A DNA stretch of 64,000 nucleotides from JAAXHB01 sp965214945 (GCA_965214945.1 OZ244029.1:3086763-3150762); one strand, 5' to 3'. Positions 42,255 to 50,650 are shown, numbered from the stretch's first letter. Made by a program: numbers and translations. Notes: generated by a model from the sequence alone, not told the origin.

Positions 42255-42365
42255 GACCTGTCAGCAAAGGGCGTGATGAGGCGCGGATGCGGCCGACCGC
42301 AAAGGGTGACGACGAGGGAGAGCTGACGACCTGTCAGCCAGGGGCGTGATGAGGCACGGATGCGG
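42255..42365. repeat. 38-bp direct repeat downstream of methyltransferase copy B
   Basis: Units at 42255-42292 and 42328-42365 both begin GACCTGTCAGC and end GGATGCGG, sharing GGGCGTGATGAGGC; they differ at about four positions. They lie between the convergent methyltransferase and truA genes, 35 bp apart. They could be an insertion scar, a 3'-end structure or an unrelated duplication. No transposase or further copy is seen in the window. Confidence 0.75.
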
Positions 42366-42396
42366 TGCTCCGACAAGGCTGGCGAGCCGCTCGACC

Positions 42397-43131
42397 TCAG
42401 TTGTCATAAAGGGCGCGCCACAGCATCAGGCCGTGAGGGGGTGCCGGCGGGGGAGCGGCGCTGCGGTCGCGTGCTGCCAGCACTCCGTCGACCGAAGAGG
42501 CTCGGCGCCGTCCCATGCCGATCACCACTAGCAGGCCCACGGCCGAGCGCACCATCTGATGGCAGAAGGCCCGAGCCTCAATCTCAAAGGTCGCCAGATC
42601 GCGCTCGCGCCGCCACGCTGCCCGGCGCACGGTGCGCACCAGCGACTGATCCGGGCCGGCGCGCCGGCACAGGGAGCTGAAGTCGTGCTCGCCGATCAGC
42701 CGGTCGCCCGCGGCGCGCATGGCCGAGAAGTCCAGCGGGCGCTCGACATGCCAGCAGAGTCCGGCCAGCAGCGGATTGCCGACAGGCGAGTTCAGCACGA
42801 GGTAACGGTAGACCCGCCCCGTGCAGGAGAACCGGGCGTCGAAAGCGCTGTCGGTGAACTCGGCCTGAGACACCGCTATGCGCGGCCCGCACATGCGGTT
42901 CACCGCTCGCGTCACCGACTTCAGGTCACATCCGCCTGCGCCGACCTCAAAGGAGACGACCTGCCCCAGAGCGTGTACACCCCGGTCGGTGCGGCCTGCG
43001 CAGGCAAGCTCCACCGGATGTCCTAGCACTCGCCCTAAGGCATCTGAGAGCGCGCCCGCCACTGTGGGAACACCCTTGTTGATAGCGAAGCCGTGGAAGC
43101 CGCTGCCGTCGTAGGCGACGGTCATGCGCAC
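42397..43131 (-). CDS. truA: tRNA pseudouridine(38-40) synthase
   Basis: This 244-residue TruA modifies the anticodon arm of tRNAs. It has MRMTVAYDGSGFHGFAINKG, the catalytic aspartate in CAGRTDRGVHALGQVVSFE, FDARFSCTGRVYRYLVLNSP and the C-terminal FCHQMVRSAVGLLVVIGMG. It follows rplQ by 13 bp at the end of the ribosomal supercluster, its usual place. Confidence 0.95.
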   Translation of the reverse strand: MRMTVAYDGSGFHGFAINKGVPTVAGALSDALGRVLGHPVELACAGRTDRGVHALGQVVSFEVGAGGCDLKSVTRAVNRMCGPRIAVSQAEFTDSAFDARFSCTGRVYRYLVLNSPVGNPLLAGLCWHVERPLDFSAMRAAGDRLIGEHDFSSLCRRAGPDQSLVRTVRRAAWRRERDLATFEIEARAFCHQMVRSAVGLLVVIGMGRRRASSVDGVLAARDRSAAPPPAPPHGLMLWRALYDN

Positions 43132-43144
43132 CCGCTGCGTCAGG

Positions 43145-43534
43145 CTAGACCAGTTCTATTCGGGCCATTGGCGCGTTGTCGCCCTGGCGGGGGCCAAGCT
43201 TGAGGATTCGGATGTAGCCGCCGGGCCGGTCCGCATAGCGCGGGCCGATCTCAGCGAACAGCTCAGAGGCCATCTCGCGGTCTCCGAGGAACCTCACAAC
43301 CTGGCGGTGACGGTGAACTCCGCCTTTGCGGGCCTTGGTGATCAGCTTCTCCGCGATAGGCCGCATCGCTTTGGCTTTCGCCACGGTGGTGGTGATGCCA
43401 CCGGTGCTGTCAGGGTCTTCGATGCGGGCCTGCACGTCGGCGGCTATCAGCGACGCCACCAGATTGGCCATCATCAGCTTCTGGTGCTGGCTGCTACCCC
43501 CGAAGCGTCGGCCCTTGCGGGGCCGGCCGACCAC
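43145..43534 (-). CDS. rplQ: 50S ribosomal protein L17
   Basis: This 129-residue L17 starts with GTG 43534, one base after the rpoA stop. It has RFGGSSQHQKLMMANLVASL, TTTVAKAKAMRPIAEKLITKA and the C-terminal GGYIRILKLGPRQGDNAPMARIEL. The rpoA-rplQ pair is conserved in all bacteria. Confidence 0.96.
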   Translation of the reverse strand: MVGRPRKGRRFGGSSQHQKLMMANLVASLIAADVQARIEDPDSTGGITTTVAKAKAMRPIAEKLITKARKGGVHRHRQVVRFLGDREMASELFAEIGPRYADRPGGYIRILKLGPRQGDNAPMARIELV

Positions 43535-43535
43535 G

Positions 43536-44477
43536 TCAGCTTTCTCCTCTCAGCGTGAGGCCACGCCCGTCGAGCATGACCAAGACCTCTTCAAGGCTCT
43601 TGTCGCCGAAGTTGGTGATGGCCAACAGGTCGTCCCGGGTGCGCTGCAGCAGGTCTCCCAGGGTGTTGATGTACGCTCGCTTGAGGCAGTTGCGAGGGCG
43701 CTCGGTCAGCTCCAAGTCATCGATCGGCACGTCATCGGCGTTGTCGGTGTTCAGCGGCGGCTGCGAATCGCTCAGCTCGAGCCCCTGCGGCGTGTCGCTC
43801 ATGTTCGCGACGAGGTCTATCAGAGTGCGCAGCGTTGCCGCGGCTGACGCCAGCGCATCACGCGGAAGTATCGAGCCGTCGGTCTCCACGTCCAGCCTCA
43901 GCAGGTCGTAATCCGTCGCCTTCGCCACACGGGTAGCGTCCACGCTAAACGACACGCGGCGAACCGGCGAGAAGATCGAGTCGACCGGAATGACGCCGAT
44001 AGCGACAGCCGATTCCTTGTTCTCCTCTGCGGAGACGTATCCGATGCCGCGGGCCACCGTTATGTCCATGCCGAGCCGTTCCTCGACGTCGATCACCGCG
44101 ATGGGCAGCTCAGGGTTGAGTATCTCAACGTCAGGGTGCTCGATGATGTCGGCGGCGATCACATCTGCGGGGCCCTCTACGTCGAGCCGCAGTGTCACGG
44201 GCTCCTGGCACGACACGCTGAGTACCAGGTCTTTGAGGTTCAAAATGATGTCGGTGATGTCGGTGGCCACGCCAGGGAGGGTGCCAAACTCGTGGATGGC
44301 CTTGTCGAAGCGGACCTGTGTCACCGCCGCGCCGGGTATTGAGGACAGCAGCGTGCGGCGCAGCGAGTTGCCTATGGTATGGCCGAAGCCGGGCTCGAGC
44401 GGGCCGATGGTGAACTGTTGACGGTTGCGCCCCTTCGGGCGCATTGCCTCGACGGTAGGACGCTGGATCACGAGCAT
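43536..44477 (-). CDS. rpoA: DNA-directed RNA polymerase subunit alpha
   Basis: This 313-residue alpha subunit has an N-terminal dimerisation domain with IGPLEPGFGHTIGNSLRRTLLSSIPG. An acidic linker follows (PPLNTDNADDVPIDDLELTE). The C-terminal helix-hairpin-helix domain (RPRNCLKRAYINTLGDLLQRTRDDLLAITNFGDKSLEEV) binds UP elements and activators. It lies in the alpha operon between rpsD and rplQ. Confidence 0.97.
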   Translation of the reverse strand: MLVIQRPTVEAMRPKGRNRQQFTIGPLEPGFGHTIGNSLRRTLLSSIPGAAVTQVRFDKAIHEFGTLPGVATDITDIILNLKDLVLSVSCQEPVTLRLDVEGPADVIAADIIEHPDVEILNPELPIAVIDVEERLGMDITVARGIGYVSAEENKESAVAIGVIPVDSIFSPVRRVSFSVDATRVAKATDYDLLRLDVETDGSILPRDALASAAATLRTLIDLVANMSDTPQGLELSDSQPPLNTDNADDVPIDDLELTERPRNCLKRAYINTLGDLLQRTRDDLLAITNFGDKSLEEVLVMLDGRGLTLRGES

Positions 44478-44523
44478 GGGCGAAGCTCCTCGACTCGGGG
44501 CTCAAATGATGCCGGTTGGACGG

Positions 44524-45138
44524 TCACTTGGAATAGAGCTCCACGATGAGCTGCTCGCGTACGGGAACATCGATCTGATCCCGCAGCGGCAGCTCGCGCA
44601 CTAAGGCCTTGAAGCCCTCGCGGTTGATCCAAGCCGGCGGCGTGCGGTCGAGCGTGTCCACGTTGTGAGCGATCGTGATACTGGAACGGATCTTCTGGCG
44701 CAGCTCAACCGTGTCGCCTCGGCGAAGCCGGTACGAGGGGATGTTCACACGGGCGTCGTTCACGTTGAGATGACCGTGATTGACGAGTTGGCGGGCCTGA
44801 GGGCGTGTGGCGCCCCAGCCGACCCGGTACACGAAGTTATCGAGTCTCAGCTCCAAGAACCTGAGCATGTTGTCTCCGGTCACGCCCTGGCGGCGGCTCG
44901 CCTCCGCGAACAGGTTGCGGAACTGTCGCTCGGTGAGGCCGTAGGTGTGGCGGGCCTTCTGCTTCTCCTGCATCTGCAGCAAGAACTCCGACGGGTTGCG
45001 CCGTCGGCGGCGCGTGCGACCGTGCTCGCCCGGCGGATACGGGCGCCGGTCGAGAGCCTTCATCTCGCCTCTGGTGCCCCAGATGTTGGTGCTGAGGCGA
45101 CGCGAGACGCGCGCTTTCGGGCCGGTGTAGCGCGACAT
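44524..45138 (-). CDS. rpsD: 30S ribosomal protein S4
   Basis: This 204-residue S4 starts at ATG 45138, one base after the rpsK stop. It has MSRYTGPKARVSRRLSTNIW, GEHGRTRRRRRNPSEF and the S4 RNA-binding motif RLDNFVYRVGWGATRPQARQLVNHGHLNVN. The N-terminus lacks the zinc cysteines, so this is the C-minus form. Confidence 0.97.
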   Translation of the reverse strand: MSRYTGPKARVSRRLSTNIWGTRGEMKALDRRPYPPGEHGRTRRRRRNPSEFLLQMQEKQKARHTYGLTERQFRNLFAEASRRQGVTGDNMLRFLELRLDNFVYRVGWGATRPQARQLVNHGHLNVNDARVNIPSYRLRRGDTVELRQKIRSSITIAHNVDTLDRTPPAWINREGFKALVRELPLRDQIDVPVREQLIVELYSK

Positions 45139-45139
45139 A

Positions 45140-45538
45140 TCAGACCCTTCTGCGCTTCGGCGGCCGGCAGCCGTTGTGAGCCATGGGTGTGACGTCTTTG
45201 ATGCCTGTGATCTCAATGCCGGCAGCCTGCAGAGAGCGTATGGCCGTCTCTCTACCCGAGCCGGGTCCTTTCACCTGCACATCGACTCTTCGCACGCCGT
45301 GCTCCATGGCTTTCTCAGCCACCTGTTCGGCTGCCATCTGCGCGGCGAAAGGCGTGGACTTGCGCGAGCCCTTGAAGCCGACGCTGCCGGCCGATGCCCA
45401 CGAGATCACGTTGCCATGCAGGTCGGTGATCGTGATGATCGTGTTGTTGAACGAACTCTTGATGTGCGCCACACCGTGGCGGATGTTCTTTCGCTCGCGC
45501 TTGCGGGGTCGTCTGCCCCGCTTGGAGGGCTTCGCCAT
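45140..45538 (-). CDS. rpsK: 30S ribosomal protein S11
   Basis: This 132-residue S11 has GVAHIKSSFNNTIITITDLHGNVISWASAG, FAAQMAAEQVAEKAMEHG and the C-terminal GIEITGIKDVTPMAHNGCRPPKRRRV. It lies between rpsM and rpsD in the alpha operon. Confidence 0.97.
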   Translation of the reverse strand: MAKPSKRGRRPRKRERKNIRHGVAHIKSSFNNTIITITDLHGNVISWASAGSVGFKGSRKSTPFAAQMAAEQVAEKAMEHGVRRVDVQVKGPGSGRETAIRSLQAAGIEITGIKDVTPMAHNGCRPPKRRRV

Positions 45539-45541
45539 CTA

Positions 45542-45919
45542 CTACTTCTTGACCTTCTTCTTGCCCGCGACGGTGCGCTTGGGCCCCTTACGGGTTCGGG
45601 CGTTGGTATGGGTGCGCTGGCCTCTCACGGGCAGCCCGCGGCGGTGGCGCAGCCCCTGGTAGCAGCCGATCTCCATCTTGCGCTTGATGTCCTGAGCCAC
45701 CTCGCGCCGCAGGTCTCCCTCGACGCGCAGGTTGGCGTCGATATAGCTGCGCAGCCGAGCAACCTTGTCGTCGGTGAGGTTGAACACCCTGGTGTTGGGA
45801 TCGATACCGGTACGCTCGCACGCCTGGCGTGCGGTGGTACGCCCGATGCCGTAGATGTAGGTGAGCGATATCTCGACTCGCTTGCCGCGCGGGATGTCGA
45901 CTCCGGATATACGCGCCAT
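45542..45919 (-). CDS. rpsM: 30S ribosomal protein S13
   Basis: This 125-residue S13 has MARISGVDIPRGKRVEISLTYIYGIGRTTA, then RGLPVRGQRTHTNARTRKGPKRTVAGKKK. The basic C-terminus contacts the P-site tRNA. It is six bases after rpmJ. Confidence 0.97.
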   Translation of the reverse strand: MARISGVDIPRGKRVEISLTYIYGIGRTTARQACERTGIDPNTRVFNLTDDKVARLRSYIDANLRVEGDLRREVAQDIKRKMEIGCYQGLRHRRGLPVRGQRTHTNARTRKGPKRTVAGKKKVKK

Positions 45920-45925
45920 AGTCGC

Positions 45926-46039
45926 TCAGCCCTGCCTCTGCTTGTGGCGCGGGTTCTCACAGATAACCATCACCCGCCGGCGTCGGCGGATCACCCTGCA
46001 CTTGTCGCATATCTTCTTCACGCTCGGTCGAACTTTCAC
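45926..46039 (-). CDS. rpmJ: 50S ribosomal protein L36
   Basis: This 37-residue L36 reads VKVRPSVKKICDKCRVIRRR..., with the zinc ligands C-x2-C, a later Cys in VICENP and His in PRHKQRQG, so it is the zinc (C-plus) form. It starts with GTG 46037-46039 behind GGGAGAAACGA. It is too short to show up as its own long open frame and overlaps a longer spurious one. Confidence 0.95.
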   Translation of the reverse strand: MKVRPSVKKICDKCRVIRRRRRVMVICENPRHKQRQG

Positions 46040-46130
46040 TCGTTTCTCCCGTCGGCTGCTCTTGTTGGCTGCTGCCGTTCGCTGCGGTCTCCGGCTGCGA
46101 GCTATCGCCTGCTGTCGCCGGACTTCGGCT

Positions 46131-46355
46131 TCACTTGTAGCGGTAAGTGATTCGGCCCCGCTTGAGATCATACGGCGTGAGTTCAACTTGAACGCGGTCG
46201 CCAGGGAGTATCCGGATGTAGTGCATTCGCATCTTGCCTGAGATATGCGCCAGCACTTCGTGGCCGTTCGCGAGTTCAACACGGAACATCGCATTGGGCA
46301 GCGATTCCGTGACTGTTCCCTCAAGAACGATGGCGTCCTCTTTGGGTTTCGGCAG
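46131..46355 (-). CDS. infA: Translation initiation factor IF-1, CTG start
   Basis: This 74-residue IF-1 reads (L/M)PKPKEDAIVLEGTVTESLPN, then AMFRVELANGHEVLAHISGK, MRMHYIRILPGDRVQVELTP and YDLKRGRITYRYK, a complete S1/OB-fold IF-1. The only possible start before PKPKEDAI is CTG at 46353-46355, six bases behind a perfect AGGAGG (46362-46367). In this frame no ATG, GTG or TTG occurs between the preceding in-frame stop and the conserved sequence. The gene sits between adk and rpmJ, its usual place. Confidence 0.93.
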   Translation of the reverse strand: MPKPKEDAIVLEGTVTESLPNAMFRVELANGHEVLAHISGKMRMHYIRILPGDRVQVELTPYDLKRGRITYRYK

Positions 46356-46477
46356 CTTATTCCTCCTATGGGACCACCCGGTTGGCCCTGCAGTAGGGGC
46401 CGACGGAGAAAGCTACCAGCCACAGCCGCTTCGTCCAACCCCGCGGTGTCATTGTCGCCCCGTCAGACCCAGCGGCT

Positions 46478-47080
46478 TCAGAGGCCGTGCTCGCCTAGGG
46501 CAGCGACCACCCGACAGAACACCTCCTCCACATTGCCCATGCCGTCGACTGTGATCAACAGCCCGCGGGCCGCGAACCAGTGCAGCAGCGGCTCCGTCTG
46601 TTGCTCGTACAGCTCGAGCCGCATGGCGATGGCTTCGACGGTGTCATCGGCGCGGCCGCGTTCGAGCATTCGCTGGGTGACCGTCGAAACGGGCACGTCG
46701 ATGTTTAAGGCGGCTGTGAGACTCTGGTTGAGGCCAGACAGGATCGACTCCAGCGCGTCGGCCTGATCGGCCGTTCTGGGGAAACCGTCCAGCAGCACCC
46801 CGCGCTCGCTGATGTCGTCCTGCGCCAGGCGTTGCGCGACGATGCCGACCATGATGTCGTCGCCGACGAGCCCGCCTGCCTCCATTATTGCTTGAGCCTG
46901 GCGCCCCAACTCGGTGCCGGCCGCAGCAGCGGCGCGCAGCATGTCTCCGGTGGAGACGTGCACGCAGCCGAACCTTTCCACCAGCAGCGCGGACTGCGTT
47001 CCCTTGCCGGACCCCTGCCGGCCCAGGATCACCGCGCGCAGCGCGGTCGCTTGCGGCGGAGGCATCTCAGGCTCAGCCAT
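46478..47080 (-). CDS. adk: Adenylate kinase
   Basis: This 200-residue adenylate kinase interconverts ATP+AMP and 2 ADP. It has AVILGRQGSGKGTQSALL (P-loop; the usual GPPGAGKGTQ has become GRQGSGKGTQ), VSTGDMLRAA, LLDGFPRTADQADAL and RGRADDTVEAIAMRLELY. The LID is the short form without zinc cysteines. It follows secY by 11 bp. A methionine aminopeptidase gene, usually next, is absent. Confidence 0.95.
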   Translation of the reverse strand: MAEPEMPPPQATALRAVILGRQGSGKGTQSALLVERFGCVHVSTGDMLRAAAAAGTELGRQAQAIMEAGGLVGDDIMVGIVAQRLAQDDISERGVLLDGFPRTADQADALESILSGLNQSLTAALNIDVPVSTVTQRMLERGRADDTVEAIAMRLELYEQQTEPLLHWFAARGLLITVDGMGNVEEVFCRVVAALGEHGL

Positions 47081-47091
47081 GTCGTCCGTCC

Positions 47092-48420
47092 CTACCTCAG
47101 GAAGCCCTCGTAGTTGCGCATCATGAGCTGGCTGTCAATCTGCTTCATCGTCTCGAGGGCCACACCCACCGCAATAAGCAGCGATATCCCGCCGAAAGCC
47201 AGCGCGCCTGCGCCGCCACCCTGTCCGGTACCCACATCGACGCCGATGGTCAGGGCGATAAGAATCGACGGAACCAAGGCCACCAGCGCGATGAACAGAG
47301 CTCCCGGCAAGGTAATGCGCGACAGGATGCGCGCCAAGTAGCGCTCGGTCTGCGGGCCTGGGCGGATGCCTGGGATGAATCCTCCCTGCTTGCGGATCGT
47401 GTCGGCCTGCTTCACCGGGTCGAAGGTGATGGCGGTGTAGAAGTAGGCAAACCCAATGATCATCAGGCCGAAGAAAAACAAGTACACGGGGCTCGTAGAG
47501 GAGGTGAGGTTGTCGTTAATGAAGTCTCGGATAGCACCGCTGATGCCGCCGTCGGGCATGGCCGCGCCGATCAGGGTGGGAAGGTACAGCACGGCGCTGG
47601 CGAAGATGACCGGGATCACCCCCGACTGGTTGACCTTCAGCGGGATGTAGGTGCTCTGGCCGCGGTACATGCGCCGGCCCACGACGCGTTTGGCGAACTG
47701 TACCGGGATGCGGCGCTGCCCCTGCTCCACAAACACGATCCCGACGAGCAGCATCAGCGCCACAGCGATGAACGCGATCAGCGCGGCAGTGCCGTTGTTG
47801 GCCTTCACTGCGGTGAGCTGGGCTGGCAACGTCGAGACCACGCTGCTGAAGATCAGCAGCGACATGCCGTTGCCGATGCCACGCTGAGTGATCAGCTCCC
47901 CCATCCACATCAACAGCGCCGTGCCGGTGGTGAGTGTAAGAACCACCAGGAACACTGTCCACACCGTGAAGTTCGGTAGCAGGTCTATGCCGCTCACCAG
48001 TGTGCCGCTGTGGAACACGAAGGCGAAGCTCGTGGACTGCACCAAGGCGATGCCCACGGTTAGATAGCGCGTCCACTGAGTGATCTTCCGCTGGCCTACC
48101 GCCCCCTGCTGCTGCCATTGCTCGATCCGGGGTATCACCACTCCGAGAATCTGCATGATGATGGAGGAGGTGATGTAGGGCATGATGCCGAGCGCGAAGA
48201 TCGCGAACTGGGTGAGAGCGCCGCCGGAGAAGAGCTGGACGAACGCGAGTATCCCGCCTGAGGCGTTGGCCTGGTCGCGCAGCAGCTGAACGGCTTCGAT
48301 GTCCACCCCGGGGGCGGGTATGAACGCGCCCAGCCGGTACACCCCGATGATGAACAGCGTGAAGAGGATCTTGTTGCGCAAGTCCGGGATGCGGAACATG
48401 TTGAGCACTCTGGTCAGCAT
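47092..48420 (-). CDS. secY: Protein translocase subunit SecY
   Basis: This 442-residue channel subunit of the Sec translocon has ten membrane segments. Seen are LFTLFIIGVYRLGAFIPAPGVD, the plug-side FSGGALTQFAIFALGIMPYITSSIIMQIL, GELITQRGIGNGMSLLIF, and VNQSGVIPVIFASAVLYLP. The C-terminal MKQIDSQLMMRNYEGFLR is canonical. It lies between rplO and adk. Confidence 0.97.
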   Translation of the reverse strand: MLTRVLNMFRIPDLRNKILFTLFIIGVYRLGAFIPAPGVDIEAVQLLRDQANASGGILAFVQLFSGGALTQFAIFALGIMPYITSSIIMQILGVVIPRIEQWQQQGAVGQRKITQWTRYLTVGIALVQSTSFAFVFHSGTLVSGIDLLPNFTVWTVFLVVLTLTTGTALLMWMGELITQRGIGNGMSLLIFSSVVSTLPAQLTAVKANNGTAALIAFIAVALMLLVGIVFVEQGQRRIPVQFAKRVVGRRMYRGQSTYIPLKVNQSGVIPVIFASAVLYLPTLIGAAMPDGGISGAIRDFINDNLTSSTSPVYLFFFGLMIIGFAYFYTAITFDPVKQADTIRKQGGFIPGIRPGPQTERYLARILSRITLPGALFIALVALVPSILIALTIGVDVGTGQGGGAGALAFGGISLLIAVGVALETMKQIDSQLMMRNYEGFLR

Positions 48421-48442
48421 GGTGATCTGCTCCCGTCGCCGG

Positions 48443-48937
48443 TTATCGGTTGGTGTGCTGATTGAAGCTTCCGTGGGGAGGCCTGCGGTCGCCCCACGGA
48501 AGTGCGACGATCTCGACGCTTCCTCCTGACGCCTCCACAGCGGAGCGCGCCGCTTGCGACACGGCGTGGGCGCGGATGTGCACCGGCCGGGACAGCTCGC
48601 CGCGGGCTAGGACTTTCACCAGCGCCCCTTTGGAGATCAGGCCGCGCTCGAGCAACGTCTCCGGGGAGACCTCGTCGAGGCCGAACGCCTCGATGGTGTC
48701 GAGGTTGACCGCCTGATACTCGACGCGGAACGGGTTCGTGAAGCCGCGCCACTTCGGCACTCTGCGCAGCAACGGCATCTGACCGCCCTCGAAACCGACC
48801 GGCACCTTACTGCGGGCGCGCTGGCCTTTCATGCCGCGGCCCGCTGTCTTGCCCCCGCGTCCGCCGATGCCCCGGGCCACACGCTTGCGCCGCTTTCGGG
48901 ACCCCGGAGGAGGCGCCAGGTCATGAAGCCTGATCAT
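48443..48937 (-). CDS. rplO: 50S ribosomal protein L15
   Basis: This 164-residue L15 has RLHDLAPPPGSRKRRKRVARGIGGRGGKTAGRGMKGQ and VGFEGGQMPLLRRVPKWRGF. The start overlaps the rpmD stop (ATGA 48934-48937). Confidence 0.96.
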   Translation of the reverse strand: MIRLHDLAPPPGSRKRRKRVARGIGGRGGKTAGRGMKGQRARSKVPVGFEGGQMPLLRRVPKWRGFTNPFRVEYQAVNLDTIEAFGLDEVSPETLLERGLISKGALVKVLARGELSRPVHIRAHAVSQAARSAVEASGGSVEIVALPWGDRRPPHGSFNQHTNR

Positions 48938-49164
48938 CGGCGTCGCTCCTCACTGCCCGCAGAGGCGTTATCGGCTTCGGCTGTTTTCACTTCGACCACT
49001 TTCACGAGATGTGGCACACGGGCGATCATGCCACGGATCTCGGCCCGGTCCGGAAGCGTGTTGCTGCGGCCGATCCGGCCCAAGCCGAGCGCGCGCAGCG
49101 TACCGCGCTGTTTGGGCTTCGCGCCGATGGCCGAGCGCACCTGAATCACCCTGAGAGCTGTCAC
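48934..49164 (-). CDS. rpmD: 50S ribosomal protein L30
   Basis: This 76-residue L30 has LRVIQVRSAIGAKPKQRGTLRALGLGRIGRSN and IRGMIARVPHLVKVVEV. An acidic-then-basic tail of about 15 residues (TAEADNASAGSEERRR) extends it beyond the usual 60. Confidence 0.95.
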   Translation of the reverse strand: MTALRVIQVRSAIGAKPKQRGTLRALGLGRIGRSNTLPDRAEIRGMIARVPHLVKVVEVKTAEADNASAGSEERRR

Positions 49165-49170
49165 GGTTCG

Positions 49171-49743
49171 TCACCCCTCGGCATTGCTGGCGCTGGCTGC
49201 GGCCCGCTCCAGCTGGGTGTTCTTGTAGGCAGCCCAAAGCCCCGAGGGCATGAACTCGGCCGGATCGAGGCCCCTGAGACGAGCGACCTCGTCGGGCCGG
49301 CGCAGCGACTGCAGCCCGTCGATGGTGGCTCTGGCGACGTTGATGTGGTTGTGCGAGCCCAGCGACTTGCACAGCACGTCGTGGATCCCGGCCTCCTCGA
49401 GGATGGCCCGGGCCGCGCCGCCCGCGATCACGCCGGTTCCGGGGGCGGCCGGCTTGAGCAGCACGCGCCCGGCGCCGGTCACTCCGATCACCGGATGGAC
49501 GATCGTGCTGCCTGCCATCGGCACCTCGAATAGGCCCCGCTTGGCCTCCTCCACTCCCTTCTGGATCGCGAGGGGCACCTCTTTGGCCTTGCCGTACCCG
49601 AGGCCGACGTGGCCGTCGCCGTCGCCGACCACCACCAACGCGGTGAATGAGAATCTGCGGCCGCCCTTCACGACTTTCGCGACCCGGTTGATGTGCATCA
49701 CCCGCGACTCGCGCAGCGCCACCTTGGAAGCGTTTTCAGGCAT
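49171..49743 (-). CDS. rpsE: 30S ribosomal protein S5
   Basis: This 190-residue S5 has VMHINRVAKVVKGGRRFSFTALVVVGDGDGHVGLGYGKAKEVP and PAAPGTGVIAGGAARAILEEAGI, then SLGSHNHINVARATIDGL. Its ATG overlaps the rplR stop by one base (TGATG). Confidence 0.97.
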   Translation of the reverse strand: MPENASKVALRESRVMHINRVAKVVKGGRRFSFTALVVVGDGDGHVGLGYGKAKEVPLAIQKGVEEAKRGLFEVPMAGSTIVHPVIGVTGAGRVLLKPAAPGTGVIAGGAARAILEEAGIHDVLCKSLGSHNHINVARATIDGLQSLRRPDEVARLRGLDPAEFMPSGLWAAYKNTQLERAAASASNAEG

Positions 49744-50108
49744 CAGAACTCCAATCCTGCCTCGCGGGCGGCGTCCGCCAGCGCCGCGACGCGTCCGTGA
49801 TAGCGGTATCCCCCGCGGTCGAAGACCACGGCCCGTACTCCAGCGGCCCGGGCGCGCACCGCGATGAGGGAGCCCACCGAGACGGCGGCCGTGGTGTTGC
49901 CGCCCGGCGCCGAGCGCAGGCCGGACTCAAGCGTTGACGCCGCAGCGAGGGTGACGCCGGCCTCGTCGTCGATGAGCTGCGCTGAGATGTGCCTGCTGGA
50001 GCGGAACACCGACAGCCGAGGTATCTCAGCGGTTCCGTGCACCCTCTTGCGCACCCGGCGATGACGCCTCAGCCTGGCGGACCGGCGTTTATGGGACGCG
50101 TTGGCCAT
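49743..50108 (-). CDS. rplR: 50S ribosomal protein L18
   Basis: This 121-residue L18 binds 5S rRNA. It has RRSARLRRHRRVRKRVHGTAEIPRLSVFRSSRHISAQLIDDE and the C-terminal FDRGGYRYHGRVAALADAAREAGLEF. Confidence 0.96.
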   Translation of the reverse strand: MANASHKRRSARLRRHRRVRKRVHGTAEIPRLSVFRSSRHISAQLIDDEAGVTLAAASTLESGLRSAPGGNTTAAVSVGSLIAVRARAAGVRAVVFDRGGYRYHGRVAALADAAREAGLEF

Positions 50109-50110
50109 GG

Positions 50111-50650
50111 CTACTTGGCAGCCTTGCCGGCCTTGCGCCTGACGCGCTCGTCCGCGTAGCGGATGCCCTTACCCTTGTAGGGCTCCGGCTTGCGCCAGCT
50201 GCGGATATCGGCCGCAACCTGGCCGACCAGCTGCTTGTCGATGCCCTTGACGAGAATGTGGGTGGGCTGGGGCACCTCAAACTCCACGCTTTCGGGGGCG
50301 GTGACCGACACGGTGTGGCTATAGCCGAGCGACAGCTCCAGCGATCTCGGGCCAGCGAGCCGTGCCCTGTAGCCGACGCCGTGGATCCTCAGATCCTTGA
50401 CGAAGCCCTGGGTAACGCCGATGACCATGTTGTTCACCAGAGACCGGCTCAGCCCGTGCAGGGACTTGCTGGCGACCGTGTCGTCGGGGCGCTCCACGTG
50501 TATCAGGCCGTTGGCGGCCCGCGCTGTGATGTTCCCGGGTAGTTCAAGCCGGGACGTGCCCTTGGGGCCGGTGACGGTGACGGTCTTCCCGCTGACATCC
50601 ACGGCCACCCCGGCAGGAGTCTGAATTGGGATCTTGCCGATTCGACTCAT
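50111..50650 (-). CDS. rplF: 50S ribosomal protein L6
   Basis: This 179-residue L6 has MSRIGKIPIQTPAGVAVDVSG, VSLGYSHTV-type repeats (LELSLGYSHTVSVTAPE), and the C-terminal RKPEPYKGKGIRYADERVRRKAGK, which contacts 23S rRNA near the sarcin-ricin loop. Confidence 0.97.
   Translation of the reverse strand: MSRIGKIPIQTPAGVAVDVSGKTVTVTGPKGTSRLELPGNITARAANGLIHVERPDDTVASKSLHGLSRSLVNNMVIGVTQGFVKDLRIHGVGYRARLAGPRSLELSLGYSHTVSVTAPESVEFEVPQPTHILVKGIDKQLVGQVAADIRSWRKPEPYKGKGIRYADERVRRKAGKAAK

Noticed and set aside
42255..42365. CRISPR array
   Set aside because: Only two repeat units with mismatches and no cas genes; two copies do not make an array.
40690..42396. Insertion sequence or transposon around methyltransferase copy B
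   Set aside because: No transposase, no terminal inverted repeats and no target duplication could be seen; only a one-sided direct repeat.
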